Made by a program: the position numbers and the translations under genes. 64,000 bases of DNA from GWE2-42-39 sp942493345 (GTDB lineage Bacteria; Bacteroidota; Bacteroidia; Bacteroidales; Prolixibacteraceae), in NCBI GenBank assembly GCA_942493345.1, contig OW818695.1, positions 434,001 to 498,000 of the forward strand, given 5' to 3'. Position 1 is the stretch's first letter. Each line of letters starts with the position of its first letter. Under the pieces are notes generated by a model, which was not told the origin of the DNA, did not search any database, and saw only the letters and a program-made list of their open reading frames with translations. Below, piece after piece: positions 14,900-24,055 of the stretch.

Positions 14900-17293
14900 A
14901 TGATTGATAAAAAAACCTTATCCGAACGTGATATATGTACAAAGTTTATAACACCAGCGGTTGAAAAATCAGGATGGAATAAGCTTACACAGCTATTAGA
15001 AGAAGTTTCGTTCACGGACGGCAAAATATATGTTCGTGGCAAATTGACAGCAAGAGGAAATAAAAAACGGGCTGATTACATTCTGTATTACAAACCCAAT
15101 ATTCCAATTGCTATTATTGAGGCTAAGGACAATAAACATTCCGTCAGGGCAGGTATTCAACAGGCTTTGGATTATGCCAAAATATTAGATATTCCTTGCG
15201 TTTTTAGCAGTAACGGAGATGGATTTCTATTCCACGACAGAACCGCAACTGATGGAAATATTGAAACCGAATTCGATTTAGACAACTTTCCTACACCAGA
15301 ACAACTTTGGGAGAAATACAAAAAGTATAAAGGCATTACAACGCCATCGGCTGAAAAGATTGCTTCGCAAGATTATTATTTTGACGGTACAAACCGCAAA
15401 CCAAGATACTATCAGCAAATTGCCGTTAACAGAACAGTTGAAGCCATCGCAAACGGACAAGATAGGATTTTGTTAGTAATGGCAACAGGTACAGGCAAAA
15501 CCTACACAGCATTTCAAATTATTCACCGACTTTGGAAAAGTGGAGCTAAAAAACGAATTCTATTTTTAGCCGACCGAAACGCACTAATCCAACAAACAAG
15601 AAACGGAGATTTCAAGCACTTTAAAGATAAAATGACGGTTGTAAAACATCGTCAAATTGATAAAAGCTATGAAATTTATTTGGCCTTATATCAAGGTTTG
15701 TCGGGTTCTGATGAAGATGCCAATGTTTACAAACAATTTTCGCCTGACTTTTTCGACCTTATTGTAATTGACGAGTGCCACCGAGGCAGTGCAAAAGAAG
15801 ATAGTTCGTGGCGTGAAATATTAACTTATTTCAAAAATGCCACACATATTGGTTTAACCGCTACGCCTAAAGAAACCGACGAGGCAAGTAATTCAGAATA
15901 TTTTGGCGACCCTGTTTATACCTATTCATTGAAACAGGGCATTGACGATGGTTTCCTCGCTCCGTATCGGGTTGTCAGGATTGCCTTGAATATTGATGCA
16001 GAAGGATGGAGACCTGATCAGGGAAAGACCGACAAAGATGGAAACCCAATTGAAGACCGTATATATAATCGCAAAGACTTTGACCGAAATTTGGTTATTG
16101 AAGAACGTACCGATTTGGTTGCTAAAAAACTTACTGAATTCTTAAAAGGCTTTGACCGCTTTGCCAAAACAATAGTGTTTTGTGTCGACATCGACCATGC
16201 CGAACGCATGCGTTCGGCTCACCAAAAACATAATAGTGATTTGGCTGCCGCCAATCACAAGTATATTATGCAGATTACAGGCGATAACGACGAGGGCAAA
16301 CGTGAATTAGAAAATTTCACAAATCCGGAAGAAAAATATCCGGTTATTGCAACTACTTCAGAGTTGATGACAACAGGTGTTGATGCTCAAACCTGTAAAG
16401 TGATTGTATTGGATGCCAATATCAATTCAATGACCAAATTCAAACAGATTATAGGGCGAGGTACTCGAATAAATGAAGAATTTGGCAAACTCTATTTCAC
16501 AATTTTAGATTTTAGAAATGCAACAGATTTGTTTGCTGATAAGGATTTCGACGGCGAACCCATTAGAGTTAAACCTGTTTCGGAGGATACCGATTTAAGC
16601 GGAATTGTTGAAGAAGAAGAAAACGACACATCACCAATTATAGACGAGGTTACAGGCGATGAGATAAAAGTAGAAAAACCAAAAATACGTTACCCGGAGC
16701 GTGAAAGCCAAAATGTTGCGCGAGAGCCAAGGCAAAAGGTATATGTAAACGGTGTTGACGTTTCTGTTTTGATTAGTCGTGAAATGTATTTCGACCAACA
16801 CGGAAAACCAATTACAACAAGCCTTAAAGACCATACCAAAGAAATAATAAAAGAGAAATTTGCTTCGCTCGATGACTTTTTAAGCCAATGGAATACTTCC
16901 GACCGCAAGGAAGCCATTATTTCAGAATTGCGGGAACAAGGTATTTTAGTTGAAGCCTTGTATGAAGCCGTTGACAAGCAAGTGGATTTATTCGATTTGA
17001 TATGTCACCTTGCATTCGACCAGCCTCCTTTGACACGAAAAGAGAGAGCAAACAACGTTCGGAAGCGAAACTACTTTACAAAGTATGGGCAACAGGCTAA
17101 AAAAGTATTGGAAGCCTTATTAGACAAATATGCCGATGAAGGTATTACCAATATTGAAAGTATTGAAGTATTAAGGGTAAACCCATTCGATTCGTTTGGT
17201 TCACCTACCGAGATAATTAACGAATTTGGAAGCAAGGAGAATTACTTACAGGCAGTGAAAGAATTAGAAAACGAACTTTATAAAACAGCATAA
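14900..17293 (+). CDS. hsdR: Type I restriction endonuclease subunit R (EcoEI-like)
   Basis: 797 residues. N-terminal PD-(D/E)xK nuclease: RADYILYY (about 54-61) and AIIEAKDN (about 71-78). Motor domain: Walker A MATGTGKT (about 197-204), DECH box VIDECHRG (about 291-298), TATPKE (about 320-325), and helicase motif VI around IIGRGTRINEEF (about 521-532). The 'IIEAK... ATGTGKTYTAFQIIHRLW' layout matches the EcoEI-like group. It translocates DNA and cleaves unmethylated targets as an R2M2S complex. Followed after 6 bp by hsdM. Confidence 0.9.
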   Translation: MIDKKTLSERDICTKFITPAVEKSGWNKLTQLLEEVSFTDGKIYVRGKLTARGNKKRADYILYYKPNIPIAIIEAKDNKHSVRAGIQQALDYAKILDIPCVFSSNGDGFLFHDRTATDGNIETEFDLDNFPTPEQLWEKYKKYKGITTPSAEKIASQDYYFDGTNRKPRYYQQIAVNRTVEAIANGQDRILLVMATGTGKTYTAFQIIHRLWKSGAKKRILFLADRNALIQQTRNGDFKHFKDKMTVVKHRQIDKSYEIYLALYQGLSGSDEDANVYKQFSPDFFDLIVIDECHRGSAKEDSSWREILTYFKNATHIGLTATPKETDEASNSEYFGDPVYTYSLKQGIDDGFLAPYRVVRIALNIDAEGWRPDQGKTDKDGNPIEDRIYNRKDFDRNLVIEERTDLVAKKLTEFLKGFDRFAKTIVFCVDIDHAERMRSAHQKHNSDLAAANHKYIMQITGDNDEGKRELENFTNPEEKYPVIATTSELMTTGVDAQTCKVIVLDANINSMTKFKQIIGRGTRINEEFGKLYFTILDFRNATDLFADKDFDGEPIRVKPVSEDTDLSGIVEEEENDTSPIIDEVTGDEIKVEKPKIRYPERESQNVAREPRQKVYVNGVDVSVLISREMYFDQHGKPITTSLKDHTKEIIKEKFASLDDFLSQWNTSDRKEAIISELREQGILVEALYEAVDKQVDLFDLICHLAFDQPPLTRKERANNVRKRNYFTKYGQQAKKVLEALLDKYADEGITNIESIEVLRVNPFDSFGSPTEIINEFGSKENYLQAVKELENELYKTA

Positions 17294-17299
17294 CAAAAG

Positions 17300-18736
17300 A
17301 TGAGTAACATAGGAGGAATTATTAAAAGCATTCAACAAATAATGTGGCAAGACACAGGTCTGAATGGCGATGCACAACGCATTGAACAGTTGGGCTGGAT
17401 GCTTTTCTTAAAAATATTTTCGGATAAAGACAAAGAACTTGAATTACTTGACGACAATTACACCTCACCAATTCCCGACCATTTTCATTGGGTAAATGAA
17501 AAAGGCAATTGGGCTGGCGATGATGAAGGAATGACAGGCGATGAACTGTTGGAGTTTGTCGACCGTCAGTTGTTCCCAGCTTTACGCAATCTCGATTTAA
17601 GCACTGGCAACCAACGTGCGGTAATTGTTCGCGAAGTTTTCGAGGGAAACAACAACTACATGAAAAGCGGTATCAACATTCGCAAGGTGTTGAATAAGCT
17701 TAACGAAATTGATTTTAATATTGCCAAAGACCGCCACGCCTTTGGCGAGCTGTACGAAACCATTTTAAAGGATTTGCAAAGCGCGGGTAAAAGCGGTGAG
17801 TTCTACACGCCGCGTGCCATTACGCAGTTTATTACCGATGTGGTTAACCCGCAATTGGGCGAGAAAATTCTTGACCCCGCTTGTGGAACTGGCGGTTATT
17901 TAACTTGTGCCATCGAGCATTTAAAGAAACAAGCCAAAAACGTTGAGCAACGTAAGAGCATTGAAGAAAATATCGCAGGTTGGGAATACAAACCGCTTCC
18001 GTATTTGTTGGCAACCACCAATTTGATTTTGCACGACATTGAAGTACCAAACATTAAATTTGGCGATGCTTTAGACCAACCGTTGAGCAACTTTACTGAA
18101 AAACACCGTGTAAACGTAATTTTAGCAAACCCGCCATTTGGTGGCATAGTAGCCAACGGCAACGAAAGCAATTTTCCGCAAACCTACCGCACCAAAGAAA
18201 GTGCCGACCTGTTTTTGATTTTGATGATTCATTTATTGAAACATGGCGGACGGGCTGGAATTGTTTTGCCCGATGGTAGTTTAACTGGAGATGGTGTAAA
18301 ACAAAGGGTACGGCAAAAACTATTGGAAGATTGTAATTTACACACCATTATACGCTTACCGAACTCCGTATTTCAACCTTACGCATCGGTAGCAACTAAT
18401 TTGTTGTTTTTCGACAAAGGTACACCCACCAAAGAAATTTGGTATTACGAACACCGCTTGCCCGAAGGAGCAAAAGCATACAGCAAAACCAAACCTATAC
18501 AGGCAAAGGAGTTCGAGCCCATAAAAAAATGGTGGAACCATCGTTCCGAAAGCGATATTTGCTGGAAAGTAAATATCAAAACCATCATTGAGCGTGGCTA
18601 CGATTTGGATATTAAAAACCCAACGAAACAAGAGGAAGAACACGAATACAATAGTTCTGAATTAATGGAAATGCTTGCTAAAAGTTTTGATAAAAGTCAC
18701 AAATTATTGAACCAACTTAAAGAAGCTGTAAAATGA
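17300..18736 (+). CDS. hsdM: Type I methyltransferase subunit M
   Basis: 478 residues. N-terminal HsdM helical domain (to about 150), then GEFYTPRAI (about 161-169), SAM motif DPACGTGG (about 194-201) and catalytic NPPFGG (about 278-283). Methylates adenine in the host target. The ATGA overlap with hsdS (18733-18736) shows coupled translation. Confidence 0.92.
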   Translation: MSNIGGIIKSIQQIMWQDTGLNGDAQRIEQLGWMLFLKIFSDKDKELELLDDNYTSPIPDHFHWVNEKGNWAGDDEGMTGDELLEFVDRQLFPALRNLDLSTGNQRAVIVREVFEGNNNYMKSGINIRKVLNKLNEIDFNIAKDRHAFGELYETILKDLQSAGKSGEFYTPRAITQFITDVVNPQLGEKILDPACGTGGYLTCAIEHLKKQAKNVEQRKSIEENIAGWEYKPLPYLLATTNLILHDIEVPNIKFGDALDQPLSNFTEKHRVNVILANPPFGGIVANGNESNFPQTYRTKESADLFLILMIHLLKHGGRAGIVLPDGSLTGDGVKQRVRQKLLEDCNLHTIIRLPNSVFQPYASVATNLLFFDKGTPTKEIWYYEHRLPEGAKAYSKTKPIQAKEFEPIKKWWNHRSESDICWKVNIKTIIERGYDLDIKNPTKQEEEHEYNSSELMEMLAKSFDKSHKLLNQLKEAVK

Positions 18737-20073
18737 GTTGGAAATTGGTAAAATTAGGAGACTTTTTAAAAGTTAGGGAAAACAGATTCAAGCCTAACGA
18801 CAAAGCTATTTCTAATTTAAAAAGGATAGATAAGATAGATTTTTCGGGCGAAATATTTATTTCGGATAAGCCATCAAATACCGATATGATTTTGATAAAA
18901 AAGGGTGATTTGGTAATTTCTGGTATAAATGTTGAAAAAGGGGCGATGGCTGTTTATGCTGGAAAAGAAGACATTACAGCAACTATTCATTATTCTTCAT
19001 ATAGCTTCGATGAAAATGAAATAGATATAGATTTTTTAAAGTACTTTCTTAAAAGTATTGAGTTTAGAAATGCTTTAAAAGAACAAGTTCCAGGTGGGAT
19101 AAAAACAGAGATTAAACCAAAACATTTGTTACCTCTTTTAGTTAATATTCCAACTGATGTAAAAGACCAAAAAGCTGTTGTTAGAATATTACAGGATAGA
19201 AATTCAAAAGTTGATGCTATTTCCACCGAACTCACCCATCAACTCGACCTTGTAAAAAAACTCCGCCAACAATTGTTGCAAGATGCCGTGCAAGGCAAGT
19301 TGACTGCTGAGTTCCGAAGCAGTCACCCTGAGCTTGTCGAAGGATCGCATCATGCCAGTGAATTGCTTAAGAAAATAAAAGTTGAAAAACAAAAATTGAT
19401 TGCCGAAGGTAAACTGAAAAAGGAAAAAGAATTGCAGCCCATAAAGGTAGAGGAAATCCCTTTTGAAATTCCAAAAGGTTGGGTTTGGTGTAGGTTTGAA
19501 AATTTATGCTCACACATTTTTGATATGGAACATCAAATGCCAACAGCTGTGACAAATGGTGGCGTAATGTTTTTATCTGCGAAAGATTTAATAGATAATG
19601 GAAAGATTAATTACACTGATAATGTTAAACACATTTCAGAGGAGGATTACATTTATTTAACAAGGAATTTTACCCCGCAAAAATATGACATTATATATTC
19701 TCGTAGAGGGGCAAATCTTGGGAAATCAAGGATTGTTGAAACTGATTCAAAATATTTAGCATCATATTCCTGTTGCACTATAAGAACTTTGAATCCGTGT
19801 TTGGATTATATTAATTATTTATTAGATGGAGGGTTTATTCTAAGTCAAGCTACAAAGCAGACTACAAATAATAGTATTCCGGATTTGGGTGTTAATAAAA
19901 TAAAGTCTTTTATTATACCATTGCCTCCAATAGCAGAACAACATCGCATTGTTCAAAAATTAGATGAATTATTAAAAACTTGCAACGCCTTGGAAACCAG
20001 CATTAAAGAAAGTTCAGAACAAAACGAGAAGTTATTGCAACAGGTTTTGCGGGAGGCGTTGCGGAAGGTGTAG
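18733..20073 (+). CDS. hsdS: Type I specificity subunit S
   Basis: 446 residues with two target-recognition domains (about 1-150 and 240-400). Each is followed by a conserved helical spacer (QLDLVKKLRQQLLQDAVQGK about 175-194; EQNEKLLQQVLREAL at the end). LPPIAEQHRIVQKL is the usual S-subunit sequence before the second spacer. Sets the DNA target of the M and R subunits. No inverted partner gene nearby, unlike the second locus. Confidence 0.92.
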   Translation: MSWKLVKLGDFLKVRENRFKPNDKAISNLKRIDKIDFSGEIFISDKPSNTDMILIKKGDLVISGINVEKGAMAVYAGKEDITATIHYSSYSFDENEIDIDFLKYFLKSIEFRNALKEQVPGGIKTEIKPKHLLPLLVNIPTDVKDQKAVVRILQDRNSKVDAISTELTHQLDLVKKLRQQLLQDAVQGKLTAEFRSSHPELVEGSHHASELLKKIKVEKQKLIAEGKLKKEKELQPIKVEEIPFEIPKGWVWCRFENLCSHIFDMEHQMPTAVTNGGVMFLSAKDLIDNGKINYTDNVKHISEEDYIYLTRNFTPQKYDIIYSRRGANLGKSRIVETDSKYLASYSCCTIRTLNPCLDYINYLLDGGFILSQATKQTTNNSIPDLGVNKIKSFIIPLPPIAEQHRIVQKLDELLKTCNALETSIKESSEQNEKLLQQVLREALRKV

Positions 20074-20098
20074 TTCATAAAAAGCAAATTATAACCAG

Positions 20099-20725
20099 AT
20101 GAATACAAACAGAGAAAATAGCGACAAAATAAACAGCCTTCATGGCATGGCTCAATTTGCGCTTTTTGTATCATCATATTTGCCTTTGTTCATTTTAATT
20201 ATTGCCAGGCAAGTTTCTGAGAATATTGAATATTTTCATTGGGCAGGCTTCACTGCCGAAGGAATGAAAATTTTATTTCTAAAATTTGGCCTATCTCTGG
20301 TTTTAACGATAGCCTCTTTAATTGGCTTGGTTGGATATATCCTGACTTTAGGGAACATCGAAGAGGTTGCTAAAAATGGGTTTCCGGTAATCGTAAAAGA
20401 TGTAAAAAACAAAAACAGCGAATCGATAGGTTATATTGCCACTTATATTATACCCTTCCTGTTTCAGAGTTTCAACGGCTGGTTCGAGTGTATGTCGGTC
20501 TTATTTTTAATGGCAATTATTTATCGAATCTACATCAATTCATCTCTATTGCTAATCAATCCGCTTTTAAGTTTCCGTTTCTCCATTTATGAGATTGAAT
20601 ACATCGTAAATGATAAAACAAAAAATGGCTTAATTATTTCGCGCGATAAATACTTACAAGACGATGCAAGCATAAAAATATATGAAATCGGCCATAAACT
20701 CTATTTTGCAACCAAAAACAACTAA
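20099..20725 (+). CDS. kwaA: Kiwa membrane sensor KwaA
   Basis: 208 residues with about four membrane segments (near 20-38, 58-83, 112-130 and 136-155) and a short cytoplasmic C-terminus. No enzyme motif. Size, topology and position 5 bp before a DUF4868 gene identify it as KwaA of the Kiwa anti-phage system, which sits in the inner membrane and detects phage attachment or injection. It follows hsdS by 25 bp, so transcription may continue from the R-M operon. Confidence 0.8.
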   Translation: MNTNRENSDKINSLHGMAQFALFVSSYLPLFILIIARQVSENIEYFHWAGFTAEGMKILFLKFGLSLVLTIASLIGLVGYILTLGNIEEVAKNGFPVIVKDVKNKNSESIGYIATYIIPFLFQSFNGWFECMSVLFLMAIIYRIYINSSLLLINPLLSFRFSIYEIEYIVNDKTKNGLIISRDKYLQDDASIKIYEIGHKLYFATKNN

Positions 20726-20730
20726 CAACC

Positions 20731-21750
20731 ATGATTTTAGATGATCTAAATGAAAAACTGGAAAACATCAAGGTTGATAATACCTTATTGTATTTCATTA
20801 CACGTATTTTAAAAGACAATTTTAAAAAGTCGAGTAAAGTAATGGACAAATTCGTTTTTAAAGTTTACCAAATTGATGTAAACGATGATATTCGCCAGCA
20901 CCTTTACGATTTAACCGTTCAGCAATTAAGCTATTTGCAAAAGAAAAAGAAACAGCTTCATGAATACGATGTAATCTCCGACGATACAGAACATTTGTTT
21001 ACTTATTCAATGCAAAACAGTGTAATGTCATTTGCCGATGTCGTTTTTAATCAGTTAAAATCACAACCTCCCAAAATTCAAAGCCTTGAAGAAATAATTT
21101 CAGAAGAAGAATTATGGGCATATTCCGTAGGCTTTTCTTACAGCACAACCGATTGGATTTACAGTTTCAGAAAAATCCTTTCGGGTAAAGTAGCTGTTGA
21201 CGAAAAGGATGGAAATAAAAAGAATGCACTACAAAAAAGCATACGAACAATTTTTAATTCAAAAAGTCAGAAACTTGAATTAATTGAAGGTGAAACTGTT
21301 TACCTCGACAAAATAGTAGATTGTATTTTTTATGATGATACTTTTTATATCGCTCGTAAACCTCAATTTGAACAGATCGTAGGTCTTGAAGAGGAATACA
21401 AAACCCAAGCAACGGCGGTAATTACAGAGCTTGAAGACACCAAAATGATTGAAGGTCTTGAAGTGATGAAAGATCAGATTGAAAAGAATCCATCAATCCA
21501 TAAAAAACTGGTTCGCCTTTCCAAAATTGGCAATCACAAGAATATTGATGCAAAGTCAATCAAGCAAATGCAAAAAGTTTGTAAAGATCATGGTGACAAG
21601 CTTAAAACCCAAAATGGCAAGCTTTTAATCGAGGATGAAAATGATATTGACCTTGTGCTAAAAATGCTGGCTGACTATTACAAACGTGGCGAAGTTTCAG
21701 GGAAAGCCTATGGTACATTTGCAGGCAAGCAAATCCCCCCAAATGTATAA
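20731..21750 (+). CDS. kwaB: Kiwa effector KwaB (DUF4868)
   Basis: 339 residues, soluble. The central part (YLDKIVDCIFYDDTFYIARKPQFEQIVGL, about 195-223) is typical of DUF4868, and the C-terminal half is helical and Lys-rich. KwaB works with membrane-bound KwaA to stop replication and late transcription of phage. It starts 5 bp after kwaA. The last gene of the hsdR-to-kwaB row, followed by about 100 bp with no gene. Confidence 0.82.
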   Translation: MILDDLNEKLENIKVDNTLLYFITRILKDNFKKSSKVMDKFVFKVYQIDVNDDIRQHLYDLTVQQLSYLQKKKKQLHEYDVISDDTEHLFTYSMQNSVMSFADVVFNQLKSQPPKIQSLEEIISEEELWAYSVGFSYSTTDWIYSFRKILSGKVAVDEKDGNKKNALQKSIRTIFNSKSQKLELIEGETVYLDKIVDCIFYDDTFYIARKPQFEQIVGLEEEYKTQATAVITELEDTKMIEGLEVMKDQIEKNPSIHKKLVRLSKIGNHKNIDAKSIKQMQKVCKDHGDKLKTQNGKLLIEDENDIDLVLKMLADYYKRGEVSGKAYGTFAGKQIPPNV

Positions 21751-21850
21751 TAGTTCCGAAATAAGAAGTTAATATCTCCACTACTGGTTTCATGATTTCG
21801 AAGGCGAATTGGTTGATTTTATTGACATCTAAATTTTTGTATATTTGAAC

Positions 21851-22168
21851 ATGCTTCGAAACGAGAAAATATTACTAAAAATAAAGCAGTTGGTTCGTTC
21901 TACCGACCCATCTGCAACCGTTATTTTATTTGGTTCGCGTGCCAGAAATCAAAACAGCAAAGACTCCGATTTTGATTTACTGATTCTGGTCGATCAGGAT
22001 AAAATTTCTTATTCGGACGAACAGCGAATAAAAGACCCTCTGTATGATTTGGAATTTGAAACCGGAAAAATCATCAGTCCGGTTATTCTTAGCCGGAAAG
22101 ATTGGGAATCCAGACATCGGATAACTCCATTATACCGAAACATAAAAAAGGAGGGAATCCAGCTATGA
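21851..22168 (+). CDS. mntA: MNT-type nucleotidyltransferase antitoxin
   Basis: 105 residues from ATG 21851; an upstream TTG at 21845 is less likely. The motif GSRARNQNSKDSDFDLLI (about 24-41) is the GSxxR...DxD signature of minimal nucleotidyltransferases. In MNT-HEPN pairs this enzyme AMPylates and silences the HEPN RNase. The stop overlaps the next start (ATGA at 22165). A TATATTTG -7 element at 21840-21847 lies so close to the ATG that the message may be nearly leaderless. Confidence 0.85.
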   Translation: MLRNEKILLKIKQLVRSTDPSATVILFGSRARNQNSKDSDFDLLILVDQDKISYSDEQRIKDPLYDLEFETGKIISPVILSRKDWESRHRITPLYRNIKKEGIQL

Positions 22169-22560
22169 CGGGCGATTTGGAAGATTTGATTCAATATCGG
22201 ATTTCGCGTTCTTCGGAAACACTCCGCGAGGCAGAAACAATGATTCAGAACAATTTCTGGAATGCTGCGGTTAATCGGATTTATTATGCTTGCTATTATG
22301 CTGTAAGCGCACTTTTGTTGAAGAAAGGTGTTGAAACCAATTCGCACAAGGGAATCAGGCAAATGTTTGGCCTTCATTTTATCCAGACTGAGTTACTCAC
22401 AAAGGAAGATGGTCGGTTTTTTTCGGATTTATACGACCGGAGGCAAACCGGCGATTACGACGATTTTATTTTGTACGACGAAGAAACTGTATCGAAGCTT
22501 TACGAAAAAGCGAATGGCTTTACCAATCGGATCATTGCATTATTAGAACTGAATAATTAG
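22165..22560 (+). CDS. hepT: HEPN-domain toxin of the MNT-HEPN pair
   Basis: 131 residues from ATG 22165; longer frames only run into the antitoxin gene. The N-terminal helix YRISRSSETLREAETMIQNN and NRIYYACYYAVSALL (about 36-50) are typical of HEPN proteins. DRRQTGDYDDF (about 90-100) takes the place of the usual R-x4-6-H/Y motif (R...Y). Expected to be an RNase toxin. Translationally coupled to the antitoxin gene. Confidence 0.85.
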   Translation: MTGDLEDLIQYRISRSSETLREAETMIQNNFWNAAVNRIYYACYYAVSALLLKKGVETNSHKGIRQMFGLHFIQTELLTKEDGRFFSDLYDRRQTGDYDDFILYDEETVSKLYEKANGFTNRIIALLELNN

Positions 22561-22786
22561 ATCGGCATCTTCTTCAGTTCCTATGCTGGTGGCGATTTGT
22601 AATCGCTGTTTTTTAGCACGCGATTTTTAATCCGGACGATTCATCAAAGAATATATTTTCACTCTCCTGAAAATATAATTTATCATACTAATTCATATTT
22701 TTCACATTTTTTATTTGAAATTGCAAAGCAATGTTGTAAATTTAATGGAGTTAATTCATTCATTACTAACCATTAAATTTATTCAC
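22561..22786. other. Intergenic region before the backbone gene
   Basis: No gene. From about 22731 (TTGTAAATTTA) onward it resembles 58032 onward upstream of the paralogous gene, including ACCATTAAATTTATTCACATG, so a shared promoter/leader is likely. The left part has no match at the other locus. Confidence 0.5.
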
Positions 22787-23530
22787 ATGACTTCCACCTC
22801 CGAAACCGGCCATGCCAAGAATGTGGCCAACTACGAAAAACTAATTGCTAGTATCACCGCTTTAGGAACTCCTTACAATCCATCAAAAGCAAGTCTGAAA
22901 CTTCCGGCATTAAACACCCAATTGACTGCTGCAAAAGCCGCGATTACTGCGGTTAATTCGGCTGAACCTGCGTATAAAAACGCAGTAAGTGCAAGAGACG
23001 TCGCCTTTGCTCCATTAAGCAAGTTAATAACACGGGTAAACAACGCTTTGAAAGCATCCGACACCACCACTCAAGTTGACGAAAGCGCTTTGACTCTGGT
23101 TCGCAAGTTACAAGGTCGCAGAGCAACCCCAAAAATGACAGAAGAAGAAAAGAAAGTTGCAGCCGAAGCCGGAAATGAAGTAACTGAAATTTCATCCTCT
23201 CAGATGAGCTTCGACAGCCGTATAGACAACTTCGATAAACTGATTAAATTGCTTACATCAGTTATAGCTTATGCCCCAAATGAGGCAGACTTAAAGGTTA
23301 CTGCACTGACAACCCTTTTAACCGATTTAAAAGCAAAGAACACTGCCGTTATCACAGCCGAAGCGCCTTTGGTAAACGCCCGCATAGCGAGAAACGACGT
23401 GCTATACAAAGCAGGCACAGGCCTTGTTGACACATCAGTAGACGTTAAAACGTATGTAAAGTCTATTTTCGGTGCGACAAGTCCCCAATACAAAACAATT
23501 AGCGGCCTGAAATTTACAAGCGTCAAGTAA
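22787..23530 (+). CDS. Helical backbone protein of large defence cassettes, copy 1
   Basis: 247 residues from ATG 22787, chosen because the paralog at 58086 starts at the same point (MxSTSETGHAKN). Rich in Ala, Lys, Thr and Leu, all-helical in appearance, no signal peptide or enzyme motif. It has an internal duplication: residues about 13-95 (NYEKLIASITALG...) align with about 150-235 (NFDKLIKLLTSVIA...), joined by a linker QGRRATPKMTEEE. About 90% identical to the copy in the other large cassette, while the cargo differs, so it belongs to the carrier and not the cargo. Function unknown. Confidence 0.8.
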   Translation: MTSTSETGHAKNVANYEKLIASITALGTPYNPSKASLKLPALNTQLTAAKAAITAVNSAEPAYKNAVSARDVAFAPLSKLITRVNNALKASDTTTQVDESALTLVRKLQGRRATPKMTEEEKKVAAEAGNEVTEISSSQMSFDSRIDNFDKLIKLLTSVIAYAPNEADLKVTALTTLLTDLKAKNTAVITAEAPLVNARIARNDVLYKAGTGLVDTSVDVKTYVKSIFGATSPQYKTISGLKFTSVK

Positions 23531-23575
23531 TTTTGTAAAGTAAGCTGCCATTTTTATGTAGCAGCCTCCTGCATT

Positions 23576-23755
23576 GTTGTAACGAGCGACCGTAAAGTTG
23601 CAACGAACGCCTGCAAAGTTGTGACGAACGCCTGCAAAGTTGCAACGAGCGTCCGTAAAGTTGCAACGAGCACCTGTAAAGTTGTAATAAGCTCCGGTTA
23701 AGTTGTAACGAGCACCTGTAAAGTTGTTTTTGACACCGTAAAAGTTGTAACTCAG
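23576..23755 (+). repeat. 21-bp imperfect tandem repeats, copy 1
   Basis: About seven full units with consensus GTTGYAACGARCNCCTGTAAA plus degenerate ends, starting 46 bp after the backbone gene. The minus-strand frames here (Cys/Leu/Gln/Arg-rich heptads) are by-products of a repeat length divisible by three. The 21-bp period, two helical turns, resembles iterons bound by a protein on one DNA face. Confidence 0.75.
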
Positions 23756-23826
23756 CTTGACACACTTGCGACAACCACCAGAAAACAGATAACAAGGTTC
23801 GCAGAGATTGTAGCAAGCAACCGCAC

Positions 23827-23875
23827 AAAGGCAAGCACATTTGCAATAGAAAAAATTGCAAAAGAGCTTGCCTTT
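23827..23875. repeat. ACAT/AAGA hairpin element, copy 4 (also terminator-like)
   Basis: Outer stem AAAGGCAAGC/GCTTGCCTTT (23827-23836, 23866-23875), ACAT (23837-23840) opposite AAGA (23862-23865), inner stem TTGCAAT/ATTGCAA (23841-23847, 23855-23861). The following T-run would let it act as a Rho-independent terminator for the + strand. Confidence 0.75.
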
Positions 23876-24002
23876 TTCCCCTCCCACTTTGATACATTTC
23901 AGCAGTTTGAAAGGTTTTAAAACCCCCACCCTCAAAAAATTAAAACCCCAAACAGCATTTGTGCCTTGACTTTAAAATAAAATTGAAAGACAAGATTTTA
24001 AC

Positions 24003-24024
24003 TTGACAAAATGTTCTATATTTG
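24003..24024 (+). promoter_or_regulatory. Possible outward promoter at the right end of large cassette 2
   Basis: TTGACA at 24003-24008 and TATATTTG (TAnnTTTG) at 24017-24024, conserved at 59295-59302. It points across the attC into the next cassette. The spacing to the TTG is shorter than normal, so activity is uncertain. Confidence 0.4.
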
Positions 24025-24055
24025 ATATGTAAACTAAGGAAGAATAGCGGCCAGC

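Noticed and set aside
14629..14907. A 92-codon + frame in the conserved left end
   Set aside because: Pro/Arg-rich, runs through hairpin copy 3, and the counterpart at 48604-48849 diverges in sequence and phase.
23576..23755. The 21-bp tandem repeats as a CRISPR array or coding heptads
   Set aside because: No unique spacers of regular length and no cas genes; the Cys/Leu-rich minus-strand heptads follow from a repeat length divisible by three.
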